A program made the translations under genes and the position numbers. A stretch of 64,000 bases of DNA from Hyperoplus lanceolatus (Eukaryota > Chordata > Actinopteri > Uranoscopiformes > Ammodytidae). Below, one piece after another: positions 1-13,351 of this stretch. The notes beneath the pieces were generated by a model that did not search any database, had not been told where the DNA came from, and saw nothing but the letters and a program-made list of their open reading frames with translations. The stretch covers positions 5,539,501-5,603,500 of the forward strand of contig CM049410.1 in assembly GCA_026929865.2 (NCBI GenBank). Reading direction: 5' to 3'. Every line of letters starts with the position of its first letter. Within the stretch, counting starts at the first letter, position 1.

Positions 1-104
<104 letters not shown>

Positions 105-1196
105 GAGATTGTGAGAAGATATTCACTGATTTTGACAAAAAAGAGTTTTGACAACAAGCGTTCTCCAGAATTGCTGACTCCACCTTTAAGTCAACATTAC
201 TACTAGGACTTTTTGTTGCATTGGAGTCCTGTCTTTGCTCCGTCATTGGAGAACCATCCTGCCAATGAGGTCAGCCAGTCAGCCCCATCATTTCTAGCCA
301 CTATCCAGGCAGCCCAGCCAGAAAACACAACTGTATACGCCCACCCGGTTCCTCTGTGACTCACTAAGCATTCCACATGTTCTACTGTGGCGGGTCAAAG
401 GTTGTCAGCTCACTCTGTTAGCTGTTTTCATTGGTGTCAGGAAGAAACATGGCAGTTACCATTGAGCCTGTAAACCTTTGGACTGCTCCATAACTGGAGA
501 GGCTGGGCAGAAAGGATCGTCTCTGATCTGTTAATTGTCGAAGTGTGTGTGTGTGTGTGTGAGTGCTTGACTATGCCCCTGATCAGGAAACATTTTTTCT
601 CTCTCTCTTGAACTCTAAAGCTTTGAGGTTGAGTTTTGTCAGTGTGTGTGTGTGTCTGTGTGTGTGTGTGTGTGTGTGCGCGTAAGACTGTTTCCATGAT
701 TGAGTTTCTCCCCCCGAGGCCAGATTCCTCGTTGTGAGCACAGTCAAGCCTCCTGCATGAGATGTGAGATCAACAGATTCACATTTTTAAAAGACAGTTA
801 TAGGAGTGTTTTAAAATCATTGAGTCAAAGCTTACGGGTCAGAATGACATCGTAACGACAGACAAAGAAAATGAATTCTAACAAAAAATCTAAAAAAATC
901 AGCGAACTTAAGGGTCTTTTCGTGTAAAGTCCTGGAAAACACTCACTCAACAAAGACAATGTGAAGTGTTTCTAATCCGCTGTGTCGCCCACACTGTACT
1001 ACTCAGCTCTTTTCTTTGGTCCTTGGCGACAATCATGTAGATGTCTGGATCCCATGAAGCTGTTGCCAGGTAGAGCTAGAGCCTCAGCTGAATGGTGGGT
1101 GAAATCAATTGGATCCAGGCGAAGGAGCCAAGTCCAGCTGTGGTCTGGCAATGGAGCAACAGCTGCAGGGAAGAGAGGAGAGGAAGAGGGAGTAGG

Positions 1197-1404
<208 letters not shown>

Positions 1405-2628
1405 ATGAATTAGCAAAGATAAAAGCAGAGGAAGACGAGTGAGAGCGAGATGGGGATCAGACAGCATTCTAGTGATGTGTGTTGTTTACACTGAAACAGG
1501 AAGAGGGAGTGACAAGCCAAATGACAGGATAGTCTGATGCAGAATCAGATGGAAAATCAACTGGCTGAGACTTGATCATAGAGTAAAGGCAGGGACTGAA
1601 CACACTCTGGTCCGTTTGGGCGTGCATTTCATTTTGGTTTTCTTGCAGGGTCATGTAGTTGCGTCGCAGGGATCACGATGGCCCTCTCTATAATTCCCAA
1701 AGCATTACAGTGGGGTCAACAACTTACATCGCTGACTTTTTGCAAATATACTGCCTCTCCCTTTATTTACCTAATGTCAACAATTCCAAATGCAAAAAAA
1801 AACGAATGCACTCCAACTTGTCTTTCTTCTTTATAACGTCAGTGTTTCTTTCATGTTACTTTTGATGGATTAAGCTTTTGGATACAGTGTATTCCAGCAG
1901 TATTTGCAATGTTGAAAATCAACTAACAGGACTTAATCTAATAATATAATATCATTATACTTATAATATAATTTTGACGTTTTCAATGTGATTTTGTTTT
2001 TGCATATATATCATTGGATTGTCCAAAACTGTGTGTTTATTATATTATTTTGTCATCTTTATTATACTTTTTTCCAGAAAATGTTTTATCAGCGTGTATT
2101 ATCAAGTCAAGTCAATTATTAAGTACTGTATAAAGCCTGACATCACAAATCAAAATCTGCCTCAAGAGGCTTTGGCATTACTATCTAAAATGACTTACCG
2201 GCCTATATAGCAATGCATACAATTTGCACAACTACTACTTGAATTGGGATGAAAATGGTAACATCATGATGGGTAACTAAGGGGGTTAAAAGATTTCAAA
2301 ATAATTGCTGTTGAAGTAGATCAGACCACTTGAGGCCTGCAGTCAGAATAATTTATCTTTTCTGCTTGATAATATCTCTTCATATGTCCAAAAACGAAGG
2401 AGTTTTCCCTGTTCCCTTTAAAGACTACACACTCCATCAGTCTGTGCTACTTATCTGCCATGATTGCTTCCATCTGGCTGCTAGCGCTGCCTGCTCTTAC
2501 AGTGCAGGCTGTAGAGAAGGAGCTAGACAAACAGTATTGACATCTTCTGTCATCTTTCAACAACAAAGGAAGGATTGAGGGTTAAGAGATGGACGTGCCC
2601 TGGTGCAGTGTGTTTTGATTTTGATTTG

Positions 2629-2670
<42 letters not shown>

Positions 2671-2732
2671 TGTGTGTGGTCGCGTGTGTACTGGCCTTTC
2701 TCTTACATGTTGTGTCTTATGTGTACTCACAG

Positions 2733-5188
2733 ATCGAGAGGCGGATGGAGCTGGTGCGCTTGGTGTCTCACAACACACACAAGCGGCTGGTGTCCTGTCT
2801 GCAGGGTCAACTGGGAACAGACACAGAGAAAAGACATGTGAGTATTATTTAACTCTATGTCTTTCCTGTTCTTTCATTTCAACAGCTGCACTTTGTTAGC
2901 ACCCGCTACTCTGAACGGGCATGTCATAACCTTATCTTATTATCTCAGCATGTTAGCAACCTGCTGCTACAAAGTCAGGGTTTCTATGGTGCCGTCAGAT
3001 TCCCTCAAAGACAGACGTAGCAGAAAGGGTGGATCACTGAGACATGATTATTTGTATCAGCAAGGACCTGCTATCTTGTGCCGTGAACACACATCATCTC
3101 CTCTTATGTAACGCAGTGATATGGGAGAGAGACTCAGGAGAAAAATATTCAGCACTGGCCTCCTGCCAGCTACACTTGAACTGCATTACAGACTTTCCAC
3201 AGTCACACACAAATACACAGAAAACACACACACACACACACACACTGACAGTCTGAGAAAATTAGTGTTTACTGTATATGTTACTTAATTTGACTATTTA
3301 TGTAACTTTTTAGACATGCCACTAGCTAATCATCAGGTCATCTTTTTGGCTGTTTGTTCACCACATATTTTTAAGTATGCTAACCTTTTATCTGCTGGTC
3401 TGCTTGCAGAAAAGGCTGCCTCTGACGACGCTGTCCCAGGCCATGCAGGAGGGAGGCACCCAGCTGGGAGACGAGAGTCTGATTGGGTGAGCTGCAAAAG
3501 TCGACTACAAGATTATGTTGCATGCAAGACTAATTTCAGCAGTATGTCAGAGCAATACGCATCGCTCTGTCACAAAAGGGATTTTAACCCAAGGAACCAC
3601 AATTCAATAATAAAAGTGATTATTTGAGTGAAAGGAACAAGGTGGGGTTTCTGTAACGTTAGCATTACGCTTGGAGAAATGTAGTGGTAACGATCATATT
3701 TGTCTATCTCCTCTGTGTGTGCAGAAAGATGATGGACGTATGCGGGGAAGCTGAGAACAGGTTAGCGGGTGAACTGATGCAGCATGAAGTCCAGATTGAG
3801 AGAGACATCCTGGATCCTCTCAATCAGCTGGCAGAGGTAATAATAAATAAATACAAATCACTTCATACTGCAGCAATCATTTATAACCTGTCTGTGTCTG
3901 TATTTTATGGTGTGCATTTGCATATTTGTGGCTTCAGAGGTTAACTCTTTTCCCTAAGTACTATTGACTTAAACATTCTGTTTAGCCTGCACAGGATCCC
4001 TAAATACTGTGTTTGTGTGATTCGTCTCATGATTGTGCTAAATTCAACATGGTCTTTGGCATCATTCTATGTTCTATTGCCGTCCCGCATGATTCATATC
4101 GGCCAAATGGTCTCATGGGAAAGGTGTAACCCTCAGTGCTCTGCTGACTATAAGGTGCATGTGGACTCATGCTGTATTCATGATACACACTGTTTCTCTC
4201 ACAGCTGGAGATTCCCAACATACTTAAACAGAGGAAACAGCTGGCCAAGCTGGTTCTGGACTATGACTCGGCCAAGACCAGGTACACCGGCTCATAGTTT
4301 ATTTCAAATGTAGTGGTTTATAAAGCTTTTATTTTGTATTTTATTTTATGTGTTTAGGATTTTTTAAAGGGGTGTGACTGTTGATGTAAATCTTACATCA
4401 TCTTTTATAATGTGAAAAAATGACTAAATCAAAACTCAAACTGAAGTGTGTACATTTCTTGGCGTGCAGGTGGTACCAGGCAACCAGGTCCAACAACCAG
4501 GCCATGGCATCCAAGACCGATTCGCTCAAAGACGAGATGGACGAGGCTCTTAATAAAGTAGAGATATGCAAGGTATATCTTGTTGTTATTTTACTTACTA
4601 CTCAAACTACGATTCAAAACTCTCCCAATCACTGCGGTTAAGGGTCTACTACAGTATTTATACTAGACACGTTTAAATCCAATGGCTGCACATTCTACCC
4701 AGGCTGTCTTAATCAGGTTTTTATCTTTAGAATCTGACTGAACAAAGGAAGCTTTGTGCCAGGGGTGGATCAGGAACATCATGCTATGCACATTATTATG
4801 ACCATGTAATCAAAGGTCATCACTTTGTCATCTGTTGTTCATCTGCGGCGTAATGAAAAGAAGGTTTAAAGTTGCCATAACGTTTGCCATGTAAGGAAAT
4901 ATTTGTTTGTTTCCAACCCACAGGACCAGCTCTCTGCAGACTTGTACAACTTTGCATCCAAAGAGGGAGATTACGCACGCTACTATGTCATGGTGGGTCC
5001 AATTCCACTGTAACTGTATTAGTTTTGCTATGCAGTATGGATTTCCTGCTTCACTGTATGTCAAAGGTTTGCATGTATGACCTGTGTGTGTGTGTGTGTG
5101 TGTCAGTTATTAGAGTCCCAGGCAGACTACCACAGGAGGTCCCTGGCAGCTCTGGAGGCAGCTATACCGACTATCCAAATACAGCAAG
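2733..5188 (+). CDS. arhgap17: arhgap17 exons coding most of the N-BAR domain
   Basis: Seven exons encode the helical dimerising, membrane-curving BAR module. They run from IERRMELVRLVSHNTHKRL through the KQRKQLAKLVLDYDSA helix to LLESQADYHRRSLAALEAA. The pattern of long charged helices with conserved EIPNILKQRKQLAKLVLD is the RICH1/RICH2 signature. The first exon starts at ATC after a cag acceptor in phase 0, so at least one coding exon lies upstream. The exon at 5107 follows a TG repeat directly. Confidence 0.9.
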
Positions 5189-5756
5189 GTGAATGTCAAG
5201 ACATGAGACAGACATTCATTAAATCTAATTTAGGGTTACTAAAATCCCTCTTTTTTTTATTCACTCTCCATGATTAAAATAAAATCACAAAATATATTAC
5301 AAATCAAAGTTATATTTGTCTAGTTATCTTTCTTTTTTTTTCTTGTTGTTGTTGCACCCCTAGTTAAGTAAAGAAAAACATGAGCTTTTGAAATATCTCC
5401 TTTTTAGTTCCTCAAAAAAGCCTGTTACAGTTATTTTTATTTGCTGCCATTGTTTTTAATAAACCATCCAACACATTTGCTGCGAATGTCTTGTCATAAC
5501 TTGTTGGGTTGACAGTGCTAACAAAGTCAATCAAAACAAACCCAGCTCAATGTAGGAAAATAATTTCACAATGTGGCCGCAGCAACGCACACCATTACTC
5601 CTCTGCATTAGATTAGGTGTTTTAAGTTTTTTTTTCCTTTGAGTATTTTACATTTTCAGACACATTCATCACCGATTATCTCAAATAATAGTTGACACAC
5701 ACTAGGAGAAGAACTATTGTCAATCAATGATGTGTGAAGGGACACTTATAATGTTC

Positions 5757-5797
<41 letters not shown>

Positions 5798-8247
5798 CCA
5801 GATTCCTGGATGGAGAAGCCAGCGTACGGCACACTTCTGGAGGAGCACCTGAAGAGGAGTAACCGTGAGATCGCTCTGCCCATTGAGGCCTGCGTCATGA
5901 TGCTGCTGGAGACCGGCATGAAGGAGGAGGTATGATGGCTGGAGAGAGCAGGGAGAATCACTGGTTAAGTAGGGAAAGTTACTCGAAAATCAACCCCACT
6001 TTTATGACACAGATTTGTACCCATAAAACTTCACAGAAGGAAATGTGGGTCATATGGACTCTTCTGCTCTTGGACTCAAATTATGGCAGTCTGCAAATAT
6101 CTAAAGCCAACTTGTGGTCAGTTTGGCCTTGAGGCTGCGGGAATTGTGTGTGTGTGCGTGCGCGTGTGCGCGTGTCTTTTATCCTTTGGTATGTTCACTA
6201 ATACTCTCTTTAAATGTTACCATAACTACACTCCCCAAGAAGGTACTGTTCAAGTCATTTGTAGTAAAGGAAAAACAAATCCCTTGCCATATGTCTGTCT
6301 GCTACTCATCCTGAAAGAGCCACATCTGCCTGGACTGTCTCAGTCATTCAGTGGACGGTTCACTTATACATGCTTTACTTCTGTTTTCCTGATACTGACC
6401 TGGATTCACTTCTTTAATTATAAGATGGAAACTACCCTTTGTCACCTGTCGAAAAAAAAAAAAAAAAAAAAAAAATGTTGCTCAGTTATTCTCTCTACAT
6501 TTTTGTATCATTCTACAGGGTCTCTTTAGAATAGCAGCTGGTGCTTCCAAACTGAAGAAGCTCAAAGCAGCGCTGGACTGTTCCACCTCGCAGCTGGAGG
6601 AGTTCTACTCCGATCCCCATGCCGTCGCCGGTACAACCTCCTCTACAAATCCACAACAATATGAAACATCTGGTCCAGAGCATCTTTTTCTTAGCTTTTC
6701 TTTCTGCATTCACAGGGGCCCTGAAGTCCTACCTCAGGGAACTTCCTGAACCTCTAATGACTTTTGGTCTGTACGACGAGTGGACACAGGCCTCCAAGTA
6801 AGAAGACTCTTTTAATATTGTGCAAAAACACACTCAAGCATTAACCATACACCTACAGCAGTGCTTGCTCTCAGCTTGCATTAGATATGTTGGTACTTAT
6901 GTAACAATTGAAGTATTGTGTGTGTGTGTGTGCTTTCAGTGTGTCTGACCCTGACAAGAGGCTTCAGGCTTTGTGGGTGACATGTGACCGCATGCCAAAG
7001 ACTCACAAGGCAAACCTCAGGTGAGAGCATCTTCAACCCTATTGTTTGCTGTTCAAATGATGCAATACACTGTATTGGCGTAAGCATGGTTTCTAAAAGT
7101 ACATCAAGAGAAGTGAATGTATGGAGTTCATTTCTGTTCCGTTTCTCACTTTCACAATTGATACAGCACATTTTAAGTAGTCGAACAAATAAAAGCCCAT
7201 CCTACTAGTCTGCTGAGAGTCATTTTGATGCCTTATTAGACATCTCAGAGGAGCACTCATTTCTGCTTAGGTCCTAGCACTGGCTCATGACCCTAGATAG
7301 ACATAAGGAAGAATACTTAGGCCAAACCCCTCAATGTTACAGGTATCTGGTGAAGTTTCTGGCTAGATTGTCTCAGGACAGCGAGGCTAATAAGATGTCT
7401 CCCAGCAACATCGCCATAGTCCTTGGACCCAACCTGCTCTGGCCAAAGACTGAAGGGTAAGAGCCCTGTGCTCGTTACCTCACATTCATGTCAACTTTCT
7501 CAATACATAGTGGCACCCAGGTTGATAAATCTTACTTTCCGTCCGTGTCTGCCTGTGGTCGTTTTCAGGACGCTGGCAGAGATGGCAGCAGCTACATCCA
7601 TCCATGTGGTCGCCATCATTGACCCCATTATCCAGCACGCAGACTGGTTCTTCCCTGAAGGTAAAGCATGTTGTTGTACTTGCAGTAGTTCTTTATGTCG
7701 GACCAATAAGAGGTTATGTCTTCTTGACTAAAGAAAATAAAACTTTGTAAAATCACTAAATGGGGTGAAATGAAAGGTGCTGTAAGCGGAATGGTTATTT
7801 TTGCTAACTTCCTGTCAGTTACTGCAGTTAGCAGTCCCCTCGCTCGTCCCTACGTCACCACATTAATGCACTGCGGTCTTCAAGCAACGAGTTATCTAGC
7901 ATCATCTCAGATCCGTAAGTGTGATAAAACATGATAAAAACCATCAAAACAGACATTGGGAAGGATTTTTACCTGCTCCGCCATTGTAGGCTCGTAAACA
8001 TTTCGGGATCCTCCAACAAGTTTATTTGTCGATTACATGCAGAGCAGCTGACTGAGAGATCGGCTTTATGAAACGCGCACACTATGTAAGTGATCACTGT
8101 ATGAATAAAGAGCGATTTAACACTTAGGTTAACACAAATAAACCGCTTACTTCACCTTTAACTATGAGGTTCTGAAAGAAACTGAGCCCACCAAACCATT
8201 AACTTATAGCATGTATTACAACTAAAGCTAAACTAACACGACAAAGA

Positions 8248-8322
<75 letters not shown>

Positions 8323-11300
8323 ATATAATAGACAAATGTACAAATTTGAGGGGGACATTAGTGTCCTGTATCACATTTCCTAGCTAGCGTGGCTAAAACA
8401 GAATATAACAGTTAAATTATAGATCATTCCACAGTCTTTTGATGTTAAGTAGTAGGGTGTTCATTTTGATCTCTTGTCTCTATGCGTCCTACCTTCTTCC
8501 CTCCAGAGGTGGAGTTCAACGTGTCGGGCATGTTCGCGCTGGACAGCCACCCAGCCACCCCAGACCCTGAACCCGGCCTGGACAGGAGGCGCCCCGGCAG
8601 CCTGGTGGGGCAGGACGGGGAGAGTCACACGCCCCGTAAAGACAGGTACCTGTCTCGCCCCAACCTCAGCCTCAGCCTGCCCCTCACCCTCCCCTCCCGT
8701 CCCAAGACACCGGGCAGGCAGGATTCGAGGGGTCCGGTGGTGTCTGCCCTCTATGTAGTGGCCAATGAGTCCATCACAGTCACTGAAACCCCCACTGAAG
8801 ATCTGCCCTGTCTAGACTTCAAAGCTGTGCCCTAGTCCAATGTAGCTCCCATGAATCCACTCGCTGATAAGTAAAAAAGGGAATGTTGTTCTGTGGGATT
8901 TTTTTTGCACTTTTCTGTTATGATTACATTTCAAACTAAGCTAATCCGTTATGTTTTCCTCAAGTATGGTACTGAACATGATAAAACAGCAGTTTCTCAT
9001 TTTCATTGAAACACAAACAACGTTTTTCTGTTTCATTGGGATAGCAATTTGTCTCAGGCTATAATTTGTGACTGTTGTGTACCCTTGTGTTATCTCCTTT
9101 GTTTCCAATTAAAGTTTAGGTCACACAAGTAGGATGCTGGTTTTTATGTTTTGTGTGGGCTTCCACTTTTGCATTTCTGTATGTATGGTGTGGCATCTGT
9201 CTCTCTTCTGTCCCTGCAGAGATGTCGCGGTTCAAAGTTGTTCTATTTAAAAAAAGTCACTATCGTGTGGTGTTATGTCTTTTTTTGGGTTCTTCTTTCT
9301 GAACTGGTTTCACTGAACTCAGGAAGCGGTGTCTCGTTCAGTCTCCCGCACCACCTCTTCTCTGTCTGTCTGGGTGTTTGGTGTTTTGTGCTCCCAACGG
9401 AGCCTTCAAGGCAGGGCTGGTTAATGTTAAGGTTAGGCTTAGGGTTAAGGTTAGGGGATAGGGCCTTACAGGCAGCGCTGCCTTGAAGGCTCCGTTGGGG
9501 GCACAAAACACCATCGAGCATCTGTCTAGGCCCTTAGACTGTCTCGTTCTGTCTCTTGCTCTGTCATTCTGTCTGATGGCGTGTGGTTTGCCCTCCTGAA
9601 CTCTCTCCCCTCTCCCCCTCCCCTCCCTAGCCCTGTTAACAAACAGCCGGAGCCCGCTCCCCGTAGAACCAGCACTGTACATAGAAAGCAGCCACATCTT
9701 GCCTCACCCACCTTCCAACCCCCACTGCCCCCTCTGGAAGCCGGGGGTCCTGCCCAGCCTGAGCCCCCGTCCCCGGCTACAGAGGACGAGCAGCCTGGCC
9801 TGACTGGTAGTGGTGGTGGTGGTGGTGGTGGTGTTGGTAGTGTTGGGGTCCAGGTAGCCACAGTGAAACCTCAGGTTGTAACCCAGCACAGCGCAGATGA
9901 CAGCAGGTAAGGAGGAGCGAGCTGAGGTAGCCACTGTAGTCCACCGCCTGCTCGCAGCCAATCAACCAATCCGGATCTCGGCTTGTCATGTGTATGATTG
10001 GTCTTTTGAGTTTATTTTACCGTATCTGTCATAAGTCATGAAAATCATAACATGTATTACGTTCACAGCTTTTAATTTGGCTTCTTTCTAACAAATAAGG
10101 AATTTAACGCAGCAGAAATCATGCAATGCTTTGTTCGCAGGCAATCTTTATCCTCCCCTCTGCCTGTTGTGAGGTTTGATTAAAGCCTAATTTTTTAAAG
10201 TATACCGCTTGCCTGTCAGTGTATCTGTCTGAGTGAATACTCTGTGGCAATGTCCGATGTTGCATGTAACGCATCACTGAGATTCAGTTCATCCTCGTTC
10301 TCTGATTTTGCATCCTGTTCCCTAAACCTGTCTTTGTATTGTTTATTCCCCATTGTGATTCTCACTTTCATCGAATGTAATTGTCCCTTTTGAATGTAAA
10401 TATGAGCAGATTGTTTTATATGTTCTGCATGAGTCCCTGCATTTCCTTGTTTCATGGAGGACGTGGCGATGGGCTAATATTTGGATTCATTGTATGTCCG
10501 CAGCCCGGCCCGTGAGCTCATGTCCACCCCTCCTCCCCAGAGGAATGGTTCGCTCCATCTTACAGTAGGAACCCCCCACTCTCAGGGTGGATCCAGGGGG
10601 CCTAGTCCACATCTGCATCGCAGAGGTAAGAGAATTCCTATTCTGATTATTTAGTACCATTAATTTTGTAAAAGCTGTACTACGTAACTATGTAAAAGGA
10701 ATTTGTGGTCTCAACTTCCTAACGGCCTGTGTGATTTTGGGGCGAATGTATGGGGCAAACAGTAAATGCTCCAAATAGTATTTAGAGAAGAAGTCGAATC
10801 TTGTCAGAGTCTAATTCAAGTGCAATGGTTATTGTGGACGAAATTCCAGTGCAAAATGTTATTAAAATAATAGTACAACTCGCAAATCATGTGCTGATTG
10901 TTTTATCTCTGAAGGCACCAAGAAGCAGGCCCCAGCCCCGCCCAAAGTGGCCAGCCCTTTTTCCTTCCAGCCCAGTAACAGCCAGAGATCCGACTCCCCC
11001 CATCACCCAACCATCACCCCGCGGCGCCATGCGGGCAAAGACAGCCCTATCCACGCGCCGAGCCACCCTCCCCCGCAGCCTCCTCCAGCCCAGCAGAGCC
11101 AGGGGGAGTCAGAGCCCTCTCCCCCCAGGACACCCACCCCTCCTCCAGACACTCCGCCTCACGAAGGGCCACCCTCCAACCCGCTCTCTTTCCACCAGCA
11201 CTCTGGCTCCCTCCCTCGCCCCTCCAGGCCTGCGCCCAAGCCCAAGCCCCGACCCAACATGCCTCCGCCCCCACAGCCTGCAGCCAATGACGACGGCAAC

Positions 11301-13351
11301 GACATCTGCAGCTCTGCCTCCAAGATCATAACAGGTAAACAGTTCATTTCCTTCCAAAACTTGTTTTTGCAATATTTCTTTAGTAGTACATTACATAAGA
11401 AATAGTGTTACGTTTCATTATATATAAATAGAACCAGCGATGCATAAAAAGCCAATTATAGGGTAGAATCAGATTTTTATTTTATTCATAATAAAGGCAC
11501 ACCAGGCAACATAAATCCAGTAATGGTAATAAAAGTGTATTTATAATGTTACAAAAAAATAGCATGTGAAGCATTACAGTGTAAATGATTGAGAAACTCA
11601 CATGTAGCTCCAAATAGAGAAGGATGTTTGATCTGGCCTAGTGTGTAGGCCTGATGCTGTAGTCACAGGTCTTGGTGGAAGAATTATTCAGCTTGTTTAC
11701 TTAACTGAAAGTAGCAGTATCAGATTAACAAACACTCAACCACAAGAAAAAGTTGTGTATTCAAAAAACTACTTATGATCTACTTAAGTAAAAGTATAGA
11801 AGTATTATTAGCGAAATGAACCAAAGTAACCATTTGTGTATGGCTACTGTATGTGTTAGATTATTATTACTGGTCGAGTTGCAGCTAATAATGAACAGTT
11901 GTCATATTTTAATGAAATCATATGTTCAGAATTTAAAATTAAAGTCTGCAAAGTAACAAACACTAAAAACTATAGCTGTAAAATAAATGTAGTGGGGAGT
12001 CAAAGAAAGTACATTTCGGACTTGTGGTGGAGGAAGTCCTCAAGAGTATTTTTACACTGTGGTGTGTCTACGTCTTCTACTGAAGTGAAATATCTGTTTC
12101 AAGTAAGTCCTTAATACAATAAAAGTGCATGTGTTTTAGCTTCAAAATATACTTAAAATACCAGTAGTAAATCATGCAGAATGACCCATTTTGAAATATA
12201 TTATATAATTACTTTTTTTTATTAATTCAAGTGTAGCCTATCTCACGCCCTTTAATGCTGCAGCTGATAAATGTCTTCCAGACCTAAATGAACAGCAGAG
12301 CATAAAACATCAACAGGAAAACATCTTTGGTGCCGTTTAACAGTGTGAGAAACATTTCTTTGTGTCGGCCTTTCAACGACTGAACTCCCTCGCTGGTCTT
12401 CTGCTGATACTGTGTCACTCGTTTGTCGAGTGATTTTGTCTTCTTCTCAGGGCATTCACTGTGTTTAGTCCTCTGGCTTTTGGGTTTCACTGTGTCATGG
12501 TGCCTCACGCACTCCATATGTTACTGTGGTGATCACAACGCATGACAGGAAATGTGTAAATATTGCAGATGTCTGAGCGGCTGGCCTGTCTGTAAGATGA
12601 GCTTTGTAAGGCAGGTAATGGTAAGGATCTATTTGGCTGATGCATTGGCCTTGCTTCTGTGTCCACTGCATGTGTTTGTGTGTGTTTGTGTGTACGGGAA
12701 CAAAAAAGTGCAGGCATTTGCTTTCTTTTAAAGTGTGTTATTGTTGGGTAAGTTTGATATTTATATTTGTGTGTGCTTTAACCCTGCTGTTACAGAACTA
12801 ACCTGCTTGTGATTCCCACACCAGCCCCCAATGCTGATGGTGGAAGCCTGCTAAAGTTTTTTTTCCTGTGGTAACTAACTGACAGTGTGCTGTTCTTCTT
12901 GTGTGTGTGCACAGAAAGTGTGTGGCATTAAAAGATTAACACATCAAGGATACTCTCCAAAAACTGTGCCAATAACTGGTACTCTATCTGAAATATTGAC
13001 TAGTTTTAAAAGAAAGACCTATCCTTGGTGTCTTATTAAGTGTGTAAAGGTGGTGTGCTTTCAAACTCGGGGAGGAGTACACCCCCAGGTTGAAACCGCG
13101 CGTGTGGTTGTTTTAACGTTTGGCATATTGTTTGAGCTCAAGTTAAAGATATGTCTAAACTGATTTACATGCCGTCCCCCCCTAACTGTTTCGCAACAGA
13201 TGGAGGCCTGGTCCTAAAGGGGATTGGACGAGCCTACATCCCCGCGGTGATTGTGGACCAACAAGAGGAGAGCTCTGCAGGTCAGGAGCCCGCCTCCAAC
13301 CCAGCCCCGCCCATAGAAGCTCTGATCGACACAGAGAGCACCCTGCTGTGA
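2733..13351 (+). CDS. arhgap17: Rho GTPase-activating protein 17 (RICH1/nadrin-like), 5' end outside window
   Basis: BAR-domain RhoGAP that in vertebrates acts on Cdc42/Rac1 at junctions and in membrane traffic. Exons with matching phases: 2733-2837, 3410-3486, 3725-3836, 4205-4281, 4470-4572, 4924-4992, 5107-5188, 5802-5929, 6519-6630, 6716-6797, 6940-7020, 7343-7456, 7569-7660, 8507-8645, 9631-9906, 10504-10625, 10915-11334, 13200-13351. They give about 780 residues. Human ARHGAP17 is about 881, and the first roughly 33 (the MKKQFNRMKQ region) are not found here. Order: BAR, RhoGAP, long Pro/Ser tail, terminal ESTLL. The choice of ARHGAP17 over ARHGAP44 rests on EEVEFNVS after the GAP domain, the APAPPK and PKPKPRPN tail motifs, and the slc5a11 neighbour. 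All 18 junctions are GT-AG and in phase. A lineage-specific duplicate (17a or 17b) is possible. Confidence 0.93.
5755..5798 (+). repeat. (CT)n tract at the acceptor of arhgap17 exon 5802
   Basis: CTCTCT run ending in CCCAG at the splice site, probably serving as its pyrimidine tract. Confidence 0.85.
5802..7660 (+). CDS. arhgap17: arhgap17 exons coding the RhoGAP domain
   Basis: Six exons code the GTPase-activating domain, entered through EKPAYGTLLEEHLKRS. The arginine finger sits in EEGLFRIAAGASKLKKLK (Arg codon 6528-6530). The second GAP signature is seen as NKMSPSNIAIVLGPNLLW, followed by PIIQHADWFFPEE. All catalytic landmarks are present, so the domain should be active. The exon at 6519 follows a 20+ A run and pyrimidines; the exon at 6940 follows a short TG repeat. 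Confidence 0.93.
7769..8161. mobile_element. Non-autonomous inverted-repeat element, copy 1 (older)
   Basis: Ends resemble GAAAGGTGCTGTAAGCGG and its imperfect inverse CCGCTTACTTCACCTTT. Internal 7799-7860 is nearly identical to 48019-48080. No coding capacity. Lies in the arhgap17 intron before 8507. Confidence 0.65.
8251..8317 (+). repeat. (AC)n microsatellite
   Basis: About 33 AC units in an arhgap17 intron. Confidence 0.95.
8507..8835 (+). CDS. arhgap17: arhgap17 alternative terminal exon (read-through of the donor at 8646)
   Basis: The normal exon ends at 8645 (AG|GTACCT) and joins in phase to 9631. If unspliced, the frame stays open for 63 more codons (RYLSRPNLSLSLPLT... ending CLDFKAVP) to a TAG at 8833-8835. 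An ATTAAA signal lies at 9108-9113. The extension is GC-rich and Pro/Ser-rich like coding sequence, unlike the AT-rich introns. The product would keep BAR and RhoGAP and lose most of the SH3-binding tail and ESTLL. This is an inference from sequence; transcript data would decide. Confidence 0.4.
9108..9113 (+). promoter_or_regulatory. Candidate intronic polyadenylation signal (ATTAAA)
   Basis: ATTAAA 273 bp after the read-through stop at 8835, followed by GT/T-rich sequence. It would end the short arhgap17 form. Confidence 0.35.
9379..9513. mobile_element. Short palindromic MITE-like element with telomere-like core
   Basis: Arms of about 36 bp (GTGTTTTGTGCTCCCAACGG... and its inverse) with one mismatch flank a core of GGTTAGG/GGTTAAGG repeats. 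In an arhgap17 intron. Confidence 0.65.
9631..13351 (+). CDS. arhgap17: arhgap17 proline-rich tail and C-terminus
   Basis: Four exons (9631-9906, 10504-10625, 10915-11334, 13200-13351) encode the low-complexity Pro/Ser/His tail. It has several PxxP SH3 ligands, including KKQAPAPPKVASP and PKPKPRPNMPPPPQ. The last exon ends IEALIDTESTLL then TGA at 13349-13351. The last four residues fit a class I PDZ ligand; human ARHGAP17 as remembered ends ESTAL. A (GGT)n tract at 9811-9833 gives a short Gly run in this exon. Confidence 0.88.
11670..12075. mobile_element. Degraded hAT-type MITE
   Basis: Begins near 'TTGGTGGAAGAATTATTCAG' and 'TACTTAAGTAAAAGTA', phrases of a common fish non-autonomous hAT repeat. 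The other end is poorly preserved near 'GGTGGAGGAAGTCC'. Extent uncertain; recognised from memory. Confidence 0.4.

Noticed and set aside
140-190. Similarity to 61725-61770 (GACAACAAGCG, CTCCAGAAT, GCTGACT)
   Set aside because: Probably a shared dispersed repeat; too short and unbounded to list as an element.
2461-2580. Possible extra arhgap17 exon (frame with VEKELDKQ)
   Set aside because: Stops soon after, lacks a donor in phase and does not resemble the BAR N-terminus.
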